Assembly: GCA_903813345.2 (NCBI GenBank) | Contig: CAIIXF020000008.1 | Coordinates: forward strand, 34,002,867 to 34,062,866 | Source of the DNA: Owenia fusiformis | Taxonomy: Eukaryota; Annelida; Polychaeta; Sabellida; Oweniidae | DNA: 60,000 nt | Direction: 5' to 3' | Shown here: positions 1 to 13,100 of the stretch, piece by piece | How the letters are laid out: each line of letters opens with the position of its first letter | How positions within the stretch are numbered: position 1 is the first letter of the stretch | Notes under the pieces: model-generated | The model's database searches: none | Told to the model about the DNA's origin: nothing | What the model saw: the letters and a program-made list of their open reading frames with translations, nothing else | Made by a program: the position numbers and the translations under genes

Positions 1-87
1 CTTTCGTGGATGATACAATATTACCTTTCGTGGAATATTTCCTGTATCACATGCTGAAACGTGTGATAACTGATAGACCCATTCTTA

Positions 88-530
88 ACAATGGAAACAA
101 AAATGTTAAACAATGTTGACCAATTCTTAACAATGGAGAACAAACGTTGAACAGTGTTGACAATTTCTTTACAATGGAGAACAATTGTTGAACAATGTTA
201 ACCAATTCTTAACAATGGAAAAATAAATGTTGAGTAATGTTGACAACTTAATAACAATGAAGACAAAATGTTGAACAATGTTGACCAATTATTAACAATG
301 GAAACAAAAATGTTAAACAATGTTGACCAATTATTAACAATGGAGAAAAAATGTTGAACAGTGTTGACAATTTCGTAACAACAGAGACCAAATGTTGGAC
401 AATGTTGACCAATTTTGGAAAACAAATGTTCAACAATGTTGACAATTTTGTAATATAGAGAACAAATGTTGGACAGTGATGACCAATTCTCGAAAACAAA
501 TGTTGAACAATGTTGAACAATTCTTAAAAA
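88..530. repeat. Decayed tandem repeat, unit about 42 bp
   Basis: Roughly ten imperfect units of the pattern ACAATGTTGACCAATTCTTA followed by ACAATGGAGAACAAATGTTG. The phrases 'caatgttgacc' and 'aacaatggag' recur about every 41-44 bp. The open frames read on the minus strand here are repeat translations and not genes. Confidence 0.85.
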
Positions 531-840
531 TGGAGAAGGGATTTGGAGCATATTTAGAAAGCAAACACTTGCATTTTTCAAAAAGATTGAACACAAATAT
601 TTTCTATACTCAATCCAACCATAGATATGTAAAGTTATATAATTGTGATATATATTGCAAGAAATTAAAGTACCATTTGTAATATAAAGGTGAAGGGATT
701 CAGAGCATATTTGTAAAGAAAAATGGATTCAGAGCATATTTGTAAAGAAAACACTTTATTTATTTAATATTGTACACATAAATAATGTAATTGTTCATTT
801 GGTGTAGTTGTATGGATTTATACATATGTTCACTACAGTA

Positions 841-1065
841 TATTATTACCACCTTGCCGGGCCAGTTCTAGGGGTTTTAGTGCTAGTTTAGAAGGCGTTC
901 ATTTTACTATATCGACCTGAGAAATGTGTGACGTCATAGTGGTGGTCCATATGGACCGGTCTAGAATATATTCTGGACCAGCAATTTTCCCCGGGAAATT
1001 AGATATCGTTCAATGCGTAAGATTTTCTTGCTGTTTCAGTCCTGGTCGTTAACGGTGGTAATAAT
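841..1065. mobile_element. Small inverted-repeat element (MITE-like)
   Basis: The left end TATTATTACCACC is the reverse complement of the right end GGTGGTAATAATA (1053-1065). The interior has no coding capacity. No target duplication is clear, so superfamily is unknown. Confidence 0.55.
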
Positions 1066-1067
1066 AC

Positions 1068-1149
1068 TAATAACGTCATTTCTGCGAGCAATATAGCTTA
1101 TATAGCTCGGTCCAATATTTCACTATTATGCCCTTAGAAATGACGTTAT
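1068..1149. repeat. Hairpin with AATAACGTCATTTCT arms
   Basis: AATAACGTCATTTCT near 1069 is mirrored by AGAAATGACGTTATT ending near 1149. An inner palindrome around 'agcaatatagcttatatagct' lies between the arms. It is probably a very short MITE or its remnant, directly abutting the element at 841-1065. Confidence 0.5.
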
Positions 1150-4071
1150 TGTACTAATATTCTCATAAAATATTCTTAATTAATAAGATAATTAATACAA
1201 AATTATTTTACCATCAGTTGCAATAAAAGAAAAAAATCAAAAGCTCACTTAAAATTTGTATAGATGAGGGAAATAAATGTTCTGCTCGAGGTTATTAAAT
1301 TATAACATTTATGTTTTAGTTTATGAGGTGAAATCTGTCGAATGTTTTGTCTAATGAAAAAAGGAATGATAAAGAGGAGGTGAAAATAAGTTTTTAAAAA
1401 CTCTAACAGTTCTGTCTTTTAAACACAATTCTTTAATTTTCATGTTAAAAGTGTTGATGTCCCAAAATTTGCACATTTCTGCATCTTTATTCTTCAATAA
1501 TTTCTACATTTAATCAGATATCTTAATTCTGCTTTTTCAGAAAGTAACAATAAGATAGAAAGAGAATTATTGGCATGTATTTTGAAAGATGGCTTCTTAT
1601 AATTTACATTCCCTCATCCCTTTAACATACTTAAAGTAACCCTCACTTATAAGCGAGGTTTTCATGAGCTTGCAAAATTAATTACAACTTAAATAATGAG
1701 GCACATTTAATAGTTACTTCTACACCTGCAGCATGCGGGCAGTCAGAAATAATTGAGATATCTAGGATATTTTAAGTTATAAATGGGGGTGAGGGGAGGG
1801 GGCTATATATGGCCAAATCTAATTGATAGGGTGCCCCAAAAGTATGTTTATAGTTATTCAACAATATCTTCAGTAAACCTTCCTTTGAGCCACCCTGTAT
1901 AATAACCTTTGTTCTATATCTTTATTGTTTTACATGTTCTGTCACAAGAACTCTAATCCTCATTGAATATACTATATATATATTATTTAATTGATTATGT
2001 CAAGTAATTGATTTAATTTATTTATATTTCGTGACCTAGAATAAACAAAAGGTAACCTAAAATAAACCAATATTTATCTCTGTGTATTCAATATTTTCAT
2101 ATAACTTTCACTTTTATGTCAAAGCAGGTTCATGGATTTAAAAAAACATACATTGTACAATAGTTTGCTGTTGAAACCTATAGAGAAATGGATTAGTCTC
2201 ACATTACAGTAAATAAACTTTGGTTCAATTTCAAACATTGTTCAACTCTGATAACCCTCGATGGTCTAAAATTAATGCAAAATGTAAAGAAAACTCCTGT
2301 ATTTTAAATCTAACATAAAGTCTGTTATTTGGCACAAATTCTCTTCTTTTAAAAAAATTCCATGTTTTTCATCATATTTTTAGATAGTTAAATCTTGTGA
2401 GTTACATAGGGTTTATTTTATTCAACAGTAATTCCCATGTTTTGTAATATATTTTTGTTTAAAGAGTACTTACCTTGGGATTCCATCTGTAGGTTTTCTG
2501 AAATTTTTATTTCATCTATTCTATTTTTCACAATAGCTAGCTGGTAGAACTAAAATAACATTAAACATATGCACAGAAAAAGTATGGCACAGAAAAACTT
2601 TGGAAATGGAAAACAATTACAATGCTATTATCAGATAATAAAGAACTAGGGTAATTGCATCAAACATTTCAGTAAGCTGTAATAGTAGAGTCCGATAGGA
2701 GAGCAGTAGAAGTTATTTTAGCCTCAAAAGTGAAAAACCTGAAGTTCTGGATATTCAAAATATACAAGTGAGAGTAAACTTAGGATTAACTAAAGAAGAT
2801 CCTATTATTGAAAATAAGGATTGAAAATTCTGAAAAAAAATGTAGATCAACATGCATCAACATGCATGGTTACATACATACATCTTATATATAAGTTTGT
2901 ATTCTGAGGAAACGCCTAAAGGTAGTAAGAGACTGGCAAAATTAAAATTTGAGGAAACGTAACATCTGCATTAAATCATCCTACCAGCATATTGCCTCAG
3001 TAAATATGAAAAATATTAATGAATCAAGATGCAAAATCATCTGAACTAAATAAGGAATTCAAGATGTTTTTTGCTATTGCAAGGTTTGGTTATCAAGCCA
3101 TTTAAATGTTATTCTGGATTTTGTAAAGATTGCATGCAATCTTAGTCAATCGGTGAGCTGTTTCTCTGATCCGACTAATTTAAAGATCAATCTCAAGTCC
3201 TAATGAAATGAAATAATTATATGAGAATTGCAATTAACCAAAATGGATAGGTGATTATATATAACGAATCACCAATCAATCACAAATCAATAATACCCTC
3301 AAATAAAATTTCGTAAATTTTTTTGTTTTTTCATGGAAATCAAGTGTAATTTTATGGCAAAAGAACAATTGAAAAAAAGACAGTATATTTAAATGTATAA
3401 TTTATTGTCTTAAGTATCTATATAAATGTAACTTGATACTTTTTGAGAGACTTGTTTGAATCTAAACATATGATTATGATGTTATTCTTGGCGTGGGCAC
3501 TGTCCATGTTCAAAATTTCCCTCTCGTCATTTTATTTTGCTCAAATTCTCTTCAAAATTTGAATAAAGAATCCCAAATTACGGTATTTTCTTACAATTTA
3601 GATTGTCGGCTACATACCTGTATATTTTATTCCTTGCTAATTTCAATCTTTTGTACTTAATTTTACATTTAAAAACATGACCATCTGGACTATTTCGTTG
3701 ATACAATTGTCTACAACATGTAGGATTCATGATGATAACTTGGCCTAACAATATACTTGAGAAAAGATACCATGTTTATGCAAGCCTTGTAATTAAGATA
3801 GGGGCATAAGAGAGGCCAATTTTCATGTATTTTTGATACAGAACTAAAAGAGACTAGGATTCAATATAACAATATGTGTTGCAAAAACCAGTGGTACTTT
3901 GCATCTCTTGGGCAGACATAGGCTCCAAATGATTTTTGCTCAACCGGCGGATATGAAATTATTGATAAAGTACAAACAATAAATGTCAGGAGAATTTTTA
4001 CGACATGCTCAAGAATCATAACAGAGATACTTGGCGTAGTTATTCTTATATTATATAACTGGATTTACAAA

Positions 4072-4183
4072 ATGGATAGCAATATCCCACAATGCAATGG
4101 ATATTCCAGCGATAGTTCTAATTCTACAAAATTTTCTCCTCGTTATAGCGTAAACATGACTGAGAAGGTGGATATGCTGAGAG
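4072..4183 (+). CDS. EML: EML exon 1 (start codon)
   Basis: ATG at 4072, 37 codons plus one base, then donor G|GTAATG at 4184. The split codon completes as Asp with the exon at 8212. It is polar and Ser/Asn-rich (SSDSSNSTKF) with no recognisable domain, as usual for the region before the EML coiled coil. A different upstream start or alternative first exon cannot be excluded. Confidence 0.75.
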
Positions 4184-7100
4184 GTAATGATCTTATCGTC
4201 AATAGCTTTGTTTTGCCGCATCATCTTATTGTTTTTTTGTATGTCACGCTGAAATTTTAGTTCATCGTCATAACTGTAGTCTTAATATCAAGTCCAAGTG
4301 TCCCCTAGTTTCTCTCTTTTATTATAATGCGTTCATCAGATTTTTTAAGGACTGGGTAAATTATGAATCAAGATCATTTGTAATAATCTTAATTTTGTCA
4401 AAATCAACACTACACATTTTAAAAGAGAAGCAAAGATTCTCGAGCTATTAGACCGAGGTTCTGTGCCTCAGACTAAACGACTTATTATACCCATTGTACC
4501 ATAAGTACTTTATGATTCATCCAGATATTTCCAGAAAGAGAGTAAGTGGGGGAGGGGATTATTTAACACAGACTTGATTTAAGACTATCTGTTTTATGTT
4601 ATCATCATTAGTGGGTCATGATGTACTGTACATTTGTTTAATACATATGTTGGGATTTCCTAAACTAGTGTTTAAATAGATTACATTCTTGAAGCCAATG
4701 ATCATGGTAGGGGTTGCAAAACATTTACTTTACTCATTCTAGAGCTAGGAGGGGCACAGCACAAGGGGAGGGGGCCATTTTGGTATTCAGTCCTTGTGTT
4801 TCCATCAGTTTGGCTAAACTACAGAATTTTCTGGCTTATATTTTGTTCCACTTTGTTTTGGAATAATTGGTTACCTAGTAACTGATTGAAGGCTAAAAAT
4901 ACCGAACAGTACCACTTGACACTCTTTTGGTACCAATAAAGAACACATATTTACTTTACCAATTTGTACTTTCAGTGGTACTTTTTGGTTCAGATATGAT
5001 TTTGTGGTTTGGTGTGTCTCAATATATTGCCTACTGTTCAAAACTCAGTGTATAGATTAGAACTACTATGATGACACAATGCCTATAATTTATGTTGTCT
5101 TTTTGTTGTATTAGTAAAATGTTTTATTGGTGGGAGTGAGAAGCAATGCTATTAATTTACATAGAATTTACATAGAACATTTGGTGTATTATTATTTTTT
5201 CATCAGCTGACAGTAACATATTTGTTGCTTAGATGTGTTTTTGTTGTCGATTTCTATGAGTGGAACAGCGCTGGAATGGTTGAGTGTGGCAATTTAAAGA
5301 TCTAATATTTTTAAAATCACACTTGTTAAATATAAAATGCATGATTAATAATAAAATGTTTGTTTTTTTATTTTCACAATGAACAAGAGTCTCATGGACA
5401 GCCTCTAGAAATGATTACATTTTGATGTGAACTAGATTGCCTTATAAGAACATGTCCTTTTATATTGCCTCATAAGAACATTTCCTTTTATATTGCCTTA
5501 TAAGAACATGTCCTTTTATATTGCCTTATAAGAACATGTCCTTTTATATTGCCTTATAAGAACATGGCCTTTTATATTGCCTTATAAGAACATGTCCTTT
5601 TTATTGCCTTATAAGAACATGTCCTTTATATTGACTATGCATTGGATGTTTATAACCCTGAGAATCTCGAGTGAGAACTTTATTTTGAATTTATTTTAAG
5701 AGGCACTCAGAGTGTCATGTCAGAGTCTAGCACATTAGGTGCAGATGAAGCCCTCTTTTAAAGAAAATCAAAATCAAAGTATTTGAAAGGAGTGTTGAAG
5801 TGGTATATTTTTAAATCCCTATTTAATTGGGGATTTCCCTTTCTAAGAGTTGTAATTGAATATGTTGTTGTTGTTTTTATTTTGGTCACACCTGACCAAA
5901 TGAATAACACTGTTCCGAGTGCTCAGAATTGCTCAAATAAATCAAGGGGTCTCCTATTAAAAGACATAATTTTGAATGTTGGGGGGGGTATTTAAAGCCA
6001 AATTAGGATTTCGGTGTTTTCTTGTTTGTTTTGGGCGATCAACACCTGTACTTTGAGAGAGAAATAAGGACTTTGTCAAACTGAAATTATTGTAATTGTA
6101 TATTTTTGATGGATTCTGATTTTTTGAACTGATCCCGCCGCTCACTCTTTTAGATTATTTTCCTTTGACCCATTATTGCAGTCTTATGCAGAGTACCAGT
6201 AATTGGATTGAAATTAATATATCCCTCATTTCCTTAACTATGTTTTCAAAGAGATCCTCAGGAGACTGTAAGTTATGAGCAAGATCCTGTATATAAAATC
6301 TTAACTAAGCTCCAATAAATAAGAACAGTCTTCTGCAGAGTGCCATTTTTTGTTGCATTTTTTGAAGATTTTCAAAAGAATAACCTTTCCAAGATATTCT
6401 GAGATATTTTACTGAGGGTCATTAGAATATAATATAACATGTTTGAGATCCTGTTTAGCTGGGATCACATGGAATTCTTGCCGAGCTTCTAATGAGGGGT
6501 CTGTATCAAAAGTTACCATGTAATAAGTAACTAGTAATTAGTATATAATGTTTGAATTATCATTTTTTAGTCATTCGGGCAGTAGCAAGTCTTCTTCTGG
6601 AAAATATTTTTTAAGACTTTATTTGAACAACTTTAAAAAAGACTAATACAATGTATCATGATATGCCTTGGATCTCATAGTAGACACCTAATAAAGAACC
6701 CCTTATATTGATAAGCTCCCAGAATCAAAATAATCTCCAGGCATATTCGTTTAAGTGTTTCTTCAAAAATATGAAGCATTTGATTGACATAATTAAAAGA
6801 ATTCATGTCATGAAATTTTCTTTTAATCTTTTTATTCAAGTATGGTTGTAACTTATGAATTTATACAAAACATGACATTCATTGGATTTTGTTTACAAGT
6901 AAGGCCCTTATGATTTAAATGTCTGTGTAGCAGAGCCTGAAAAAATCTCTAGTCTTAAAAATATTTTTTCTTATATTTTTAAGTTTTTTCTTTTTTAAAT
7001 GCTAAGTATTTTACAATTCATTTTTCAAAGTAAAGAAAAAACCTTGTCAGCTTTTCACTTTTCAAATAAAATCTTAAGAAACGAATGATTTACTTTGAGA

Positions 7101-10100
7101 GGCCTACTGCTTTGAAGCTGCTACTGGCATACCAGAATAAGGCCAAGCTCAAGGGAGAATATATAGTTCAGATTTAATATATTTAGCAGGATTCCTTCTA
7201 GATTGCAACTATTTATGTATGAAGCATACACACCCTTAGTCTAACAAGGAGAGCATTTCGAAGAGTGCTCAGAATCATGCTTAGAGTGTTGTGAATTGCA
7301 TATTACATAGATTTCATCAAATTAATAACAACACAGGTCGTTCATTGCATTATATTCATCTGCCTGTTGCGGGAAATGGATAATACGAAGGGATAATACA
7401 ACAGGATTATAATAAATGTACCAGCATTTCAGTTTGAGAATCATAGAGTCTCATTTTTACATATGGGTGTTGATTAAATATAAATTGGATATACCTGCTG
7501 ATAGATAATTTTAAATAACGGCTATTACGTGTTGATCAATTAACAATGGATGAAAAAACAGGTATGTAAGGTCATCTTGAATTCACAGTGTGTGTTGATT
7601 GTCATGCCTGGTCAGTTATTTCAGTATTACGACCAAGTGATTAAATTAAAATGCAAACTAAATTACATAATGAAAGGCCTGATTCTGAATGGTGGGACTG
7701 TCACTTAAAAGCTTTAAAAAGGTTTATTGCAACATGTTTTGAGTTAGATGTAATACATATGCTACAATTGTTCGTGAAACCTTTGCTTGTTCAGTTGAGT
7801 GCATAGCCACGAGAAAAGTGCCCAATGGAGTAAACACACTTTACTCTGAACACCTCTCAATGTGAACACTTTTTGGTCCCATTTGTTAAAATGTAAAATA
7901 TACCTAATGTCGATCTGAACATTTTTGGACTGTCCAATGGCCATCAGATTAGACAGGTTTTATCATACTTGTAATAGTGTACAGACTAAAAAAGTAATTT
8001 ATCCTTGTGTAAAATTAAATATTATTGGATTAGTGCTCTAGACTGTAACAGAGACACAGAGAGTAAATGAATAATGGTGATATAGTTGTAGTAATTTCAA
8101 TATGTTTCCGGGGACTTAACTGAAACATCAAAGAAAATCTACAATGTACAACTGAACATACAGGCATACTTTTATGTACATGAACATATATTTATTTGTT
8201 TGTAATTTTAGATGGGATGCTGTCCCATGAGAATGAAGAAGTGAGAGAAAGAGTGAGTGGACTGGAAAAGAGGGTCCTCCAACAAGAAGATGAGATTATA
8301 TGCCTTAAGGCAGCACTCTCTGACTGTCTCAGACGGCTCCAGGTGATAGAGTCAGGAAGATGTAAGTTTATTGTTCTTTTCTTTGCACCAAGGTACATGT
8401 GCTTAACTGGGTTGTGAGGCTTGGGTCTTGTCTGACTTGCCTCAATCAAGTAGTAAAGAAACTTTGCCTCTGGGACTCTAAATCTTGATAGCTTGTTATG
8501 TGTAGATTTAGATGAAAATTGTGAGAATTTCCTGGAAAATCCAATCCTAGGGGCATTTGGATTAGACAGGTTTTACTGCAAACTGCATAACTATTTTTTT
8601 TGCAAAAAATGATGATATTATTTACATTTATCTATTTACAATGCCACTTTTATACAGCAAATGATTTAGTTGTCTCTTCATTGAACAGTCTTTTCTGCCT
8701 CTTTTGCCTCCTCAATGTCAGCAACCTCATCCCTCTCTTGATATAATAAGCAGTTCATGTCTTAGTTGTCAATGTCAGTTAGGTTCAACCATGGCACCCA
8801 AGCCCAGTCATGTTTTGATGGAAAGCCAGCTGGATCTTCTGGCTTATTCCTCGGGGCTACCATAGTTGCATTATACATGGCAATCTTTGCTAGAAGCTGT
8901 TTTAGGATGTCTGGGTGACTATCTGCTATGTTGTTGTACTCGCAAGGGTCAACGGCAAGGTTATACAAACAAGGGGCAATTGCTGGTTTACAGTTGGTTG
9001 AAGCATTGCTTGGTTTTGGACCACATTTTACTACCACTGGAGAAGGTTCCCTAGCAGGGGTGTTTGTATACTGAGCCAAAATGGCGGCAAGATCATTTGG
9101 TTCTCTGCCGGTCTGAATGTTGTCATTTACTTCCAAGGTATTATCACTAAATTGTTCCATATCATCTTTATGTTGTTGCATGTTAACGACAAATTCATTG
9201 TCCTTGTTGTCTTTGTCATGGTCATTTGATCCCAATGAGTTCAATGTGTCAGTATTGGGATCACCATATGGTAGCTTATAAGGGGGATACCATCCACTCC
9301 ATTTGCCATTATACAACTCTCCAGATATGACCTTATAGTCCCCTATCCTAATAGCAGAAGTATTGTCAAGAGGGTCAATATTTAGTAAGATCTCCTTCCG
9401 ATTGGATGCTTCATTATTGGAAAGTGTATCGAATTGATCAACGCCATCTATAGGTTTCTCAGTGGTTGTATCTGTATCCACGCCTGCAGCATGGAGAATT
9501 GTGGGTAGCCAGTCAGAAACGTGCATTAACTGTTCAGAGACATAACCCTGCTTCTTGAACAAGGGGCTCCAAGCAAATCCTGCCCCACGGACCCCACCTT
9601 CCCACAGCTGGGTCTTTGTACCCCTCAAAGGCCAGTTAGATGCGACATTGCCTTGGAAACCATTTGCGGGACCTCCGTTATCAGTTGAAAATATGATAAT
9701 GGTATTGTTAAGCATTCCACGCTTATGTAAAGCTCTTGTCACATTGCCAATGGAGTCATCGAGTGCTGATACCACTCCACCAAATAATCGTCTTTTCTTG
9801 TTCTGGATATTCCCAAGTTTGTCAGTGTACTTTTTTGGGGCTTCAAGAGGGGTGACCGTATTGCCACTGTGAACTGCTTGATGTGGTAAATACATGAATA
9901 AAGGTTCGCTGGTGTTATGTTTATTGATAATAGCTTCTGTTTCACGAGTGAAGAGTTCTGTTGAATATTCACCAAGTGCATCTTTTATCAGTTCCTTGTT
10001 GTGTCGAAAATCCAAACCTTTTAGTTTCCCGCCCTCGGCCCAGGAAGTGTGATCCCAGTAATCCTCCTCACCCAGGAAGTACCCATAATGGGAATGAAAT

Positions 10101-13100
10101 CCACGATACGTCGGGGTATACTCCCACGAGCAAAATCCAAGATGCCATTTCCCGACGATATGACTTTTATAGCCCTTTGGGTTAAGGTACTGTGGTATGA
10201 TGGTTTCATCGAGAGCTAACCCATACGGTTGAGCACCACGAATCACAACATGTTGTAGCCCAGTGTGTATAGGATATCTGCCAGTGAGTAATGCACTCCT
10301 GGTCGGTGTACATATTGGCTGGACATAATAGTTATTCAGAATTATACCACTGTAGGCAAGAGCATCGATGTTTGGCGTTGGGATCTGATTAGAACCATGG
10401 AAGCTGACATCATTCCAGCCAAGATCATCAGCTAGAATCAGAATGATGTTTGGTCTGTTAAGTTTGTCCTCTGAAGCTGCAGTAATCCATGGCAACAAGC
10501 AGCATAGCTTGAATATTGTAGAAATCATCATCCTCTATAAACCAGACCGTTGACTATGATGGCTTCATACTGAAACAAATCAATCCAAAACAGGCATATA
10601 AGTATCCTGATAGTAGAGGTCCTGGGTTTATAATAGAGCATGCAGTAGAATTATTCTCATATAGATTTTTTAGCTAGTCTGATATAAAATCTAGGCTTCT
10701 GTTAATCATGATTACTACCATTTAAAGTGTTGTGATGTTTCACTTATTTCTTCAAATGGATTTGAATTTGTGATTGTAGATAGAGATTACAATGATATAC
10801 CATAATGCTACTGTACCTGCTGTAACTGAGCTTTTTCTAGTCTCCTTTTAACTCTGTATTGTACCTTTTAATAGTACAGTTTTCTTCACCAAATCACATG
10901 GCCTCTTAGTATCGCTGGATTGTTTGCCTTTTAATGACCTTTACACATTGTAAAGATCTTTATAACCGTGCAGTGTTTTCTATGTGGATTAAACTGTTCA
11001 TATATAGACGGCCTTGGATTCAGTTTGAATGGCTTGTCAATCTGTACATTGAGGTCCTGTATAAATCAATACACACTACCCTACCACGTGACCACATTTA
11101 AAAATGATACAGGGTACGGTTAAGTTGCAAATGGAGCGGGTATTCTCTATCTTTGTCCATTGGGCTTTTCTGATAATAATACGTTGCAAACTGCTCGATG
11201 AATCTATACAATGTATAGTAGAACACTTAGAATATGTGTAAAATCTAGTATACATTCAGAACTATGGAAATAAACAAACGTCCTCCATTTGCAACTTCCC
11301 TGTAGCCTGTACTTCTTTTAAAGGAATACAGGATACAGTATGGGGGTATAGTAGTGTGAATAGGACGACATGAAATCCACTATAACGTTTTTGTGCAAAC
11401 AAAAGCAATCCCTTTTTGAGATTGCATGACTTGTCAAATCATGGTTTATGCGCCTTTGGTCACATTTGCTCCAATTCAACTGCTGGTGCCTAGCAGATTT
11501 AGTATACTGTTCAAAACTGAATATAATTTTGAGCAAAATGCTCAATAACCCAGATGCGAGTAGAAATAATCTTGATTTACGTCATTAAAAATTCAAAGTT
11601 CAGTCAAAGTAATATCATATTTGAAATCAACATGTAAAATTACATCTTGAAATGTGGTTTTAAAAAGTGTTTATCAACTTTGAAAAATTAATTTTCTTTG
11701 AAAATGTGACTTATAGCTCGGGGAGATTACTCATAGACCCCATGCTATAAAATCACAAAAAATGAAATATCTTTTCTTTTAGTGGACAGATAATATTTTG
11801 CTTTACTGGACATATTTTCATTAGTATAAGTATCAGACACATAAGGGTTATATGAGAATTGAGCCACTTAAATTGATAATATTCAAGTTTAAGGGAACTT
11901 TCTTATATACCTGCCATGTTAATTGACCCGAATCAGCCACCTGGTGGTGAAACTGGTAACTACCTACTCGCATTTGGGTAATTGGCCAGGCCCGGCCGAT
12001 AAATCAGAGCAAATGTGATCCATCCATTATTGATGTAATAGAAACAACATGTGTTGATGAGGCCAAAAGCTTGTAATCTTTGTCAACTTTTGTATTTTGT
12101 TGTTGTCTTGGATCCTACAATTAACTTGATGTAGCCACCTCAGCTGTAGCCACATCAGCTTTAGCCATATCAGCTATAGCCACATCAGCTGTAGCCATAC
12201 CAGCTGTAGCCACATCAGCTGTAGCCATACCAGCTGTAGCCATACCAGCTGTAGCCACATCAGCTGTAGCCATACCAGCTGTAGCCACATCAGCTGTAGC
12301 CACATTAGCTGTATCCCAGTGTATCCCAAGATGAGTCTCACAGTCATATACCATTCCCAATAGTTTATTTGAATTTATTAAAAGAGAGCTTCATCTCCAC
12401 TCTGAGTTAGAGCAAATCCTTTGCCAATTTAGATACTGAGATTATGGTCAATGAAAATCCAGCTACCTTATCAAAATAGTGTTCATTAAATTATATGCTT
12501 TAATAAGTGTCTAAGAGTCAAACTGAGTATTTACTACAGTCTTCTGTTTTCTTTCTGTTTTCGTAATTAGGATTAAGAAAAAGATCAATCAAAACATTCA
12601 AAATCATGCTTTCAAATAATCTTATGAATGGGAAACTTTTTCATATTGTGCAACCGGAAACCAATGCGACTTCATTGTAATTTGTAAAACACAAATCATT
12701 ACTCAAATACAATTTCACACACAGCTACTACACCATAGTCTAGAAGCCAAAGTCAATAATATTCTTATATACCAAGCTGCAACAGTTTGATGGCAACAGT
12801 TTGACGATTAAATTCTGTTATATGGCATGAGCCCCAATATATGTGTTGTTTTATCAAAATTTGGAATCACTTCCGTTTAAGTATATTTTTGCTATTTACT
12901 AAATATAATGTATTAGATTATGAAAAATAGAAAAAACAGATAAAAATGGTGTACAATGGTGTAAAATCATCATCTGTTATAGAAAAATAAAGTTAATTTC
13001 AATATGTACATGTATTGAATTATGTATAGACTTGGAATTTTCTATGAAATTGATTTGGATATAATATGCGAGTTCATCATTTCCCCCCCACAAACCTTGA

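Larger units (their letters stand above)
1..4071. other. Region upstream of EML start codon
   Basis: I see no convincing coding sequence here. It holds a decayed tandem repeat (about 88-530), a small inverted-repeat element (841-1065), a hairpin (1068-1149) and one minus-oriented copy of a dispersed repeat (about 3490-3710). The rest is AT-rich single-copy-looking DNA. The EML promoter and 5'UTR must lie here or further upstream, but I cannot place a TATA box or start site with confidence. Confidence 0.6.

Noticed and set aside
198-596. 132-codon minus-strand open frame rich in NIVQHLF
   Set aside because: Lies wholly in the 42-bp tandem repeat; a repeat translation.
12121-12360. Open frame on the minus strand encoding repeated ATADV/ATAGM
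   Set aside because: It is the translation of a 15-bp minisatellite; no promoter, splice context or non-repeat coding sequence.
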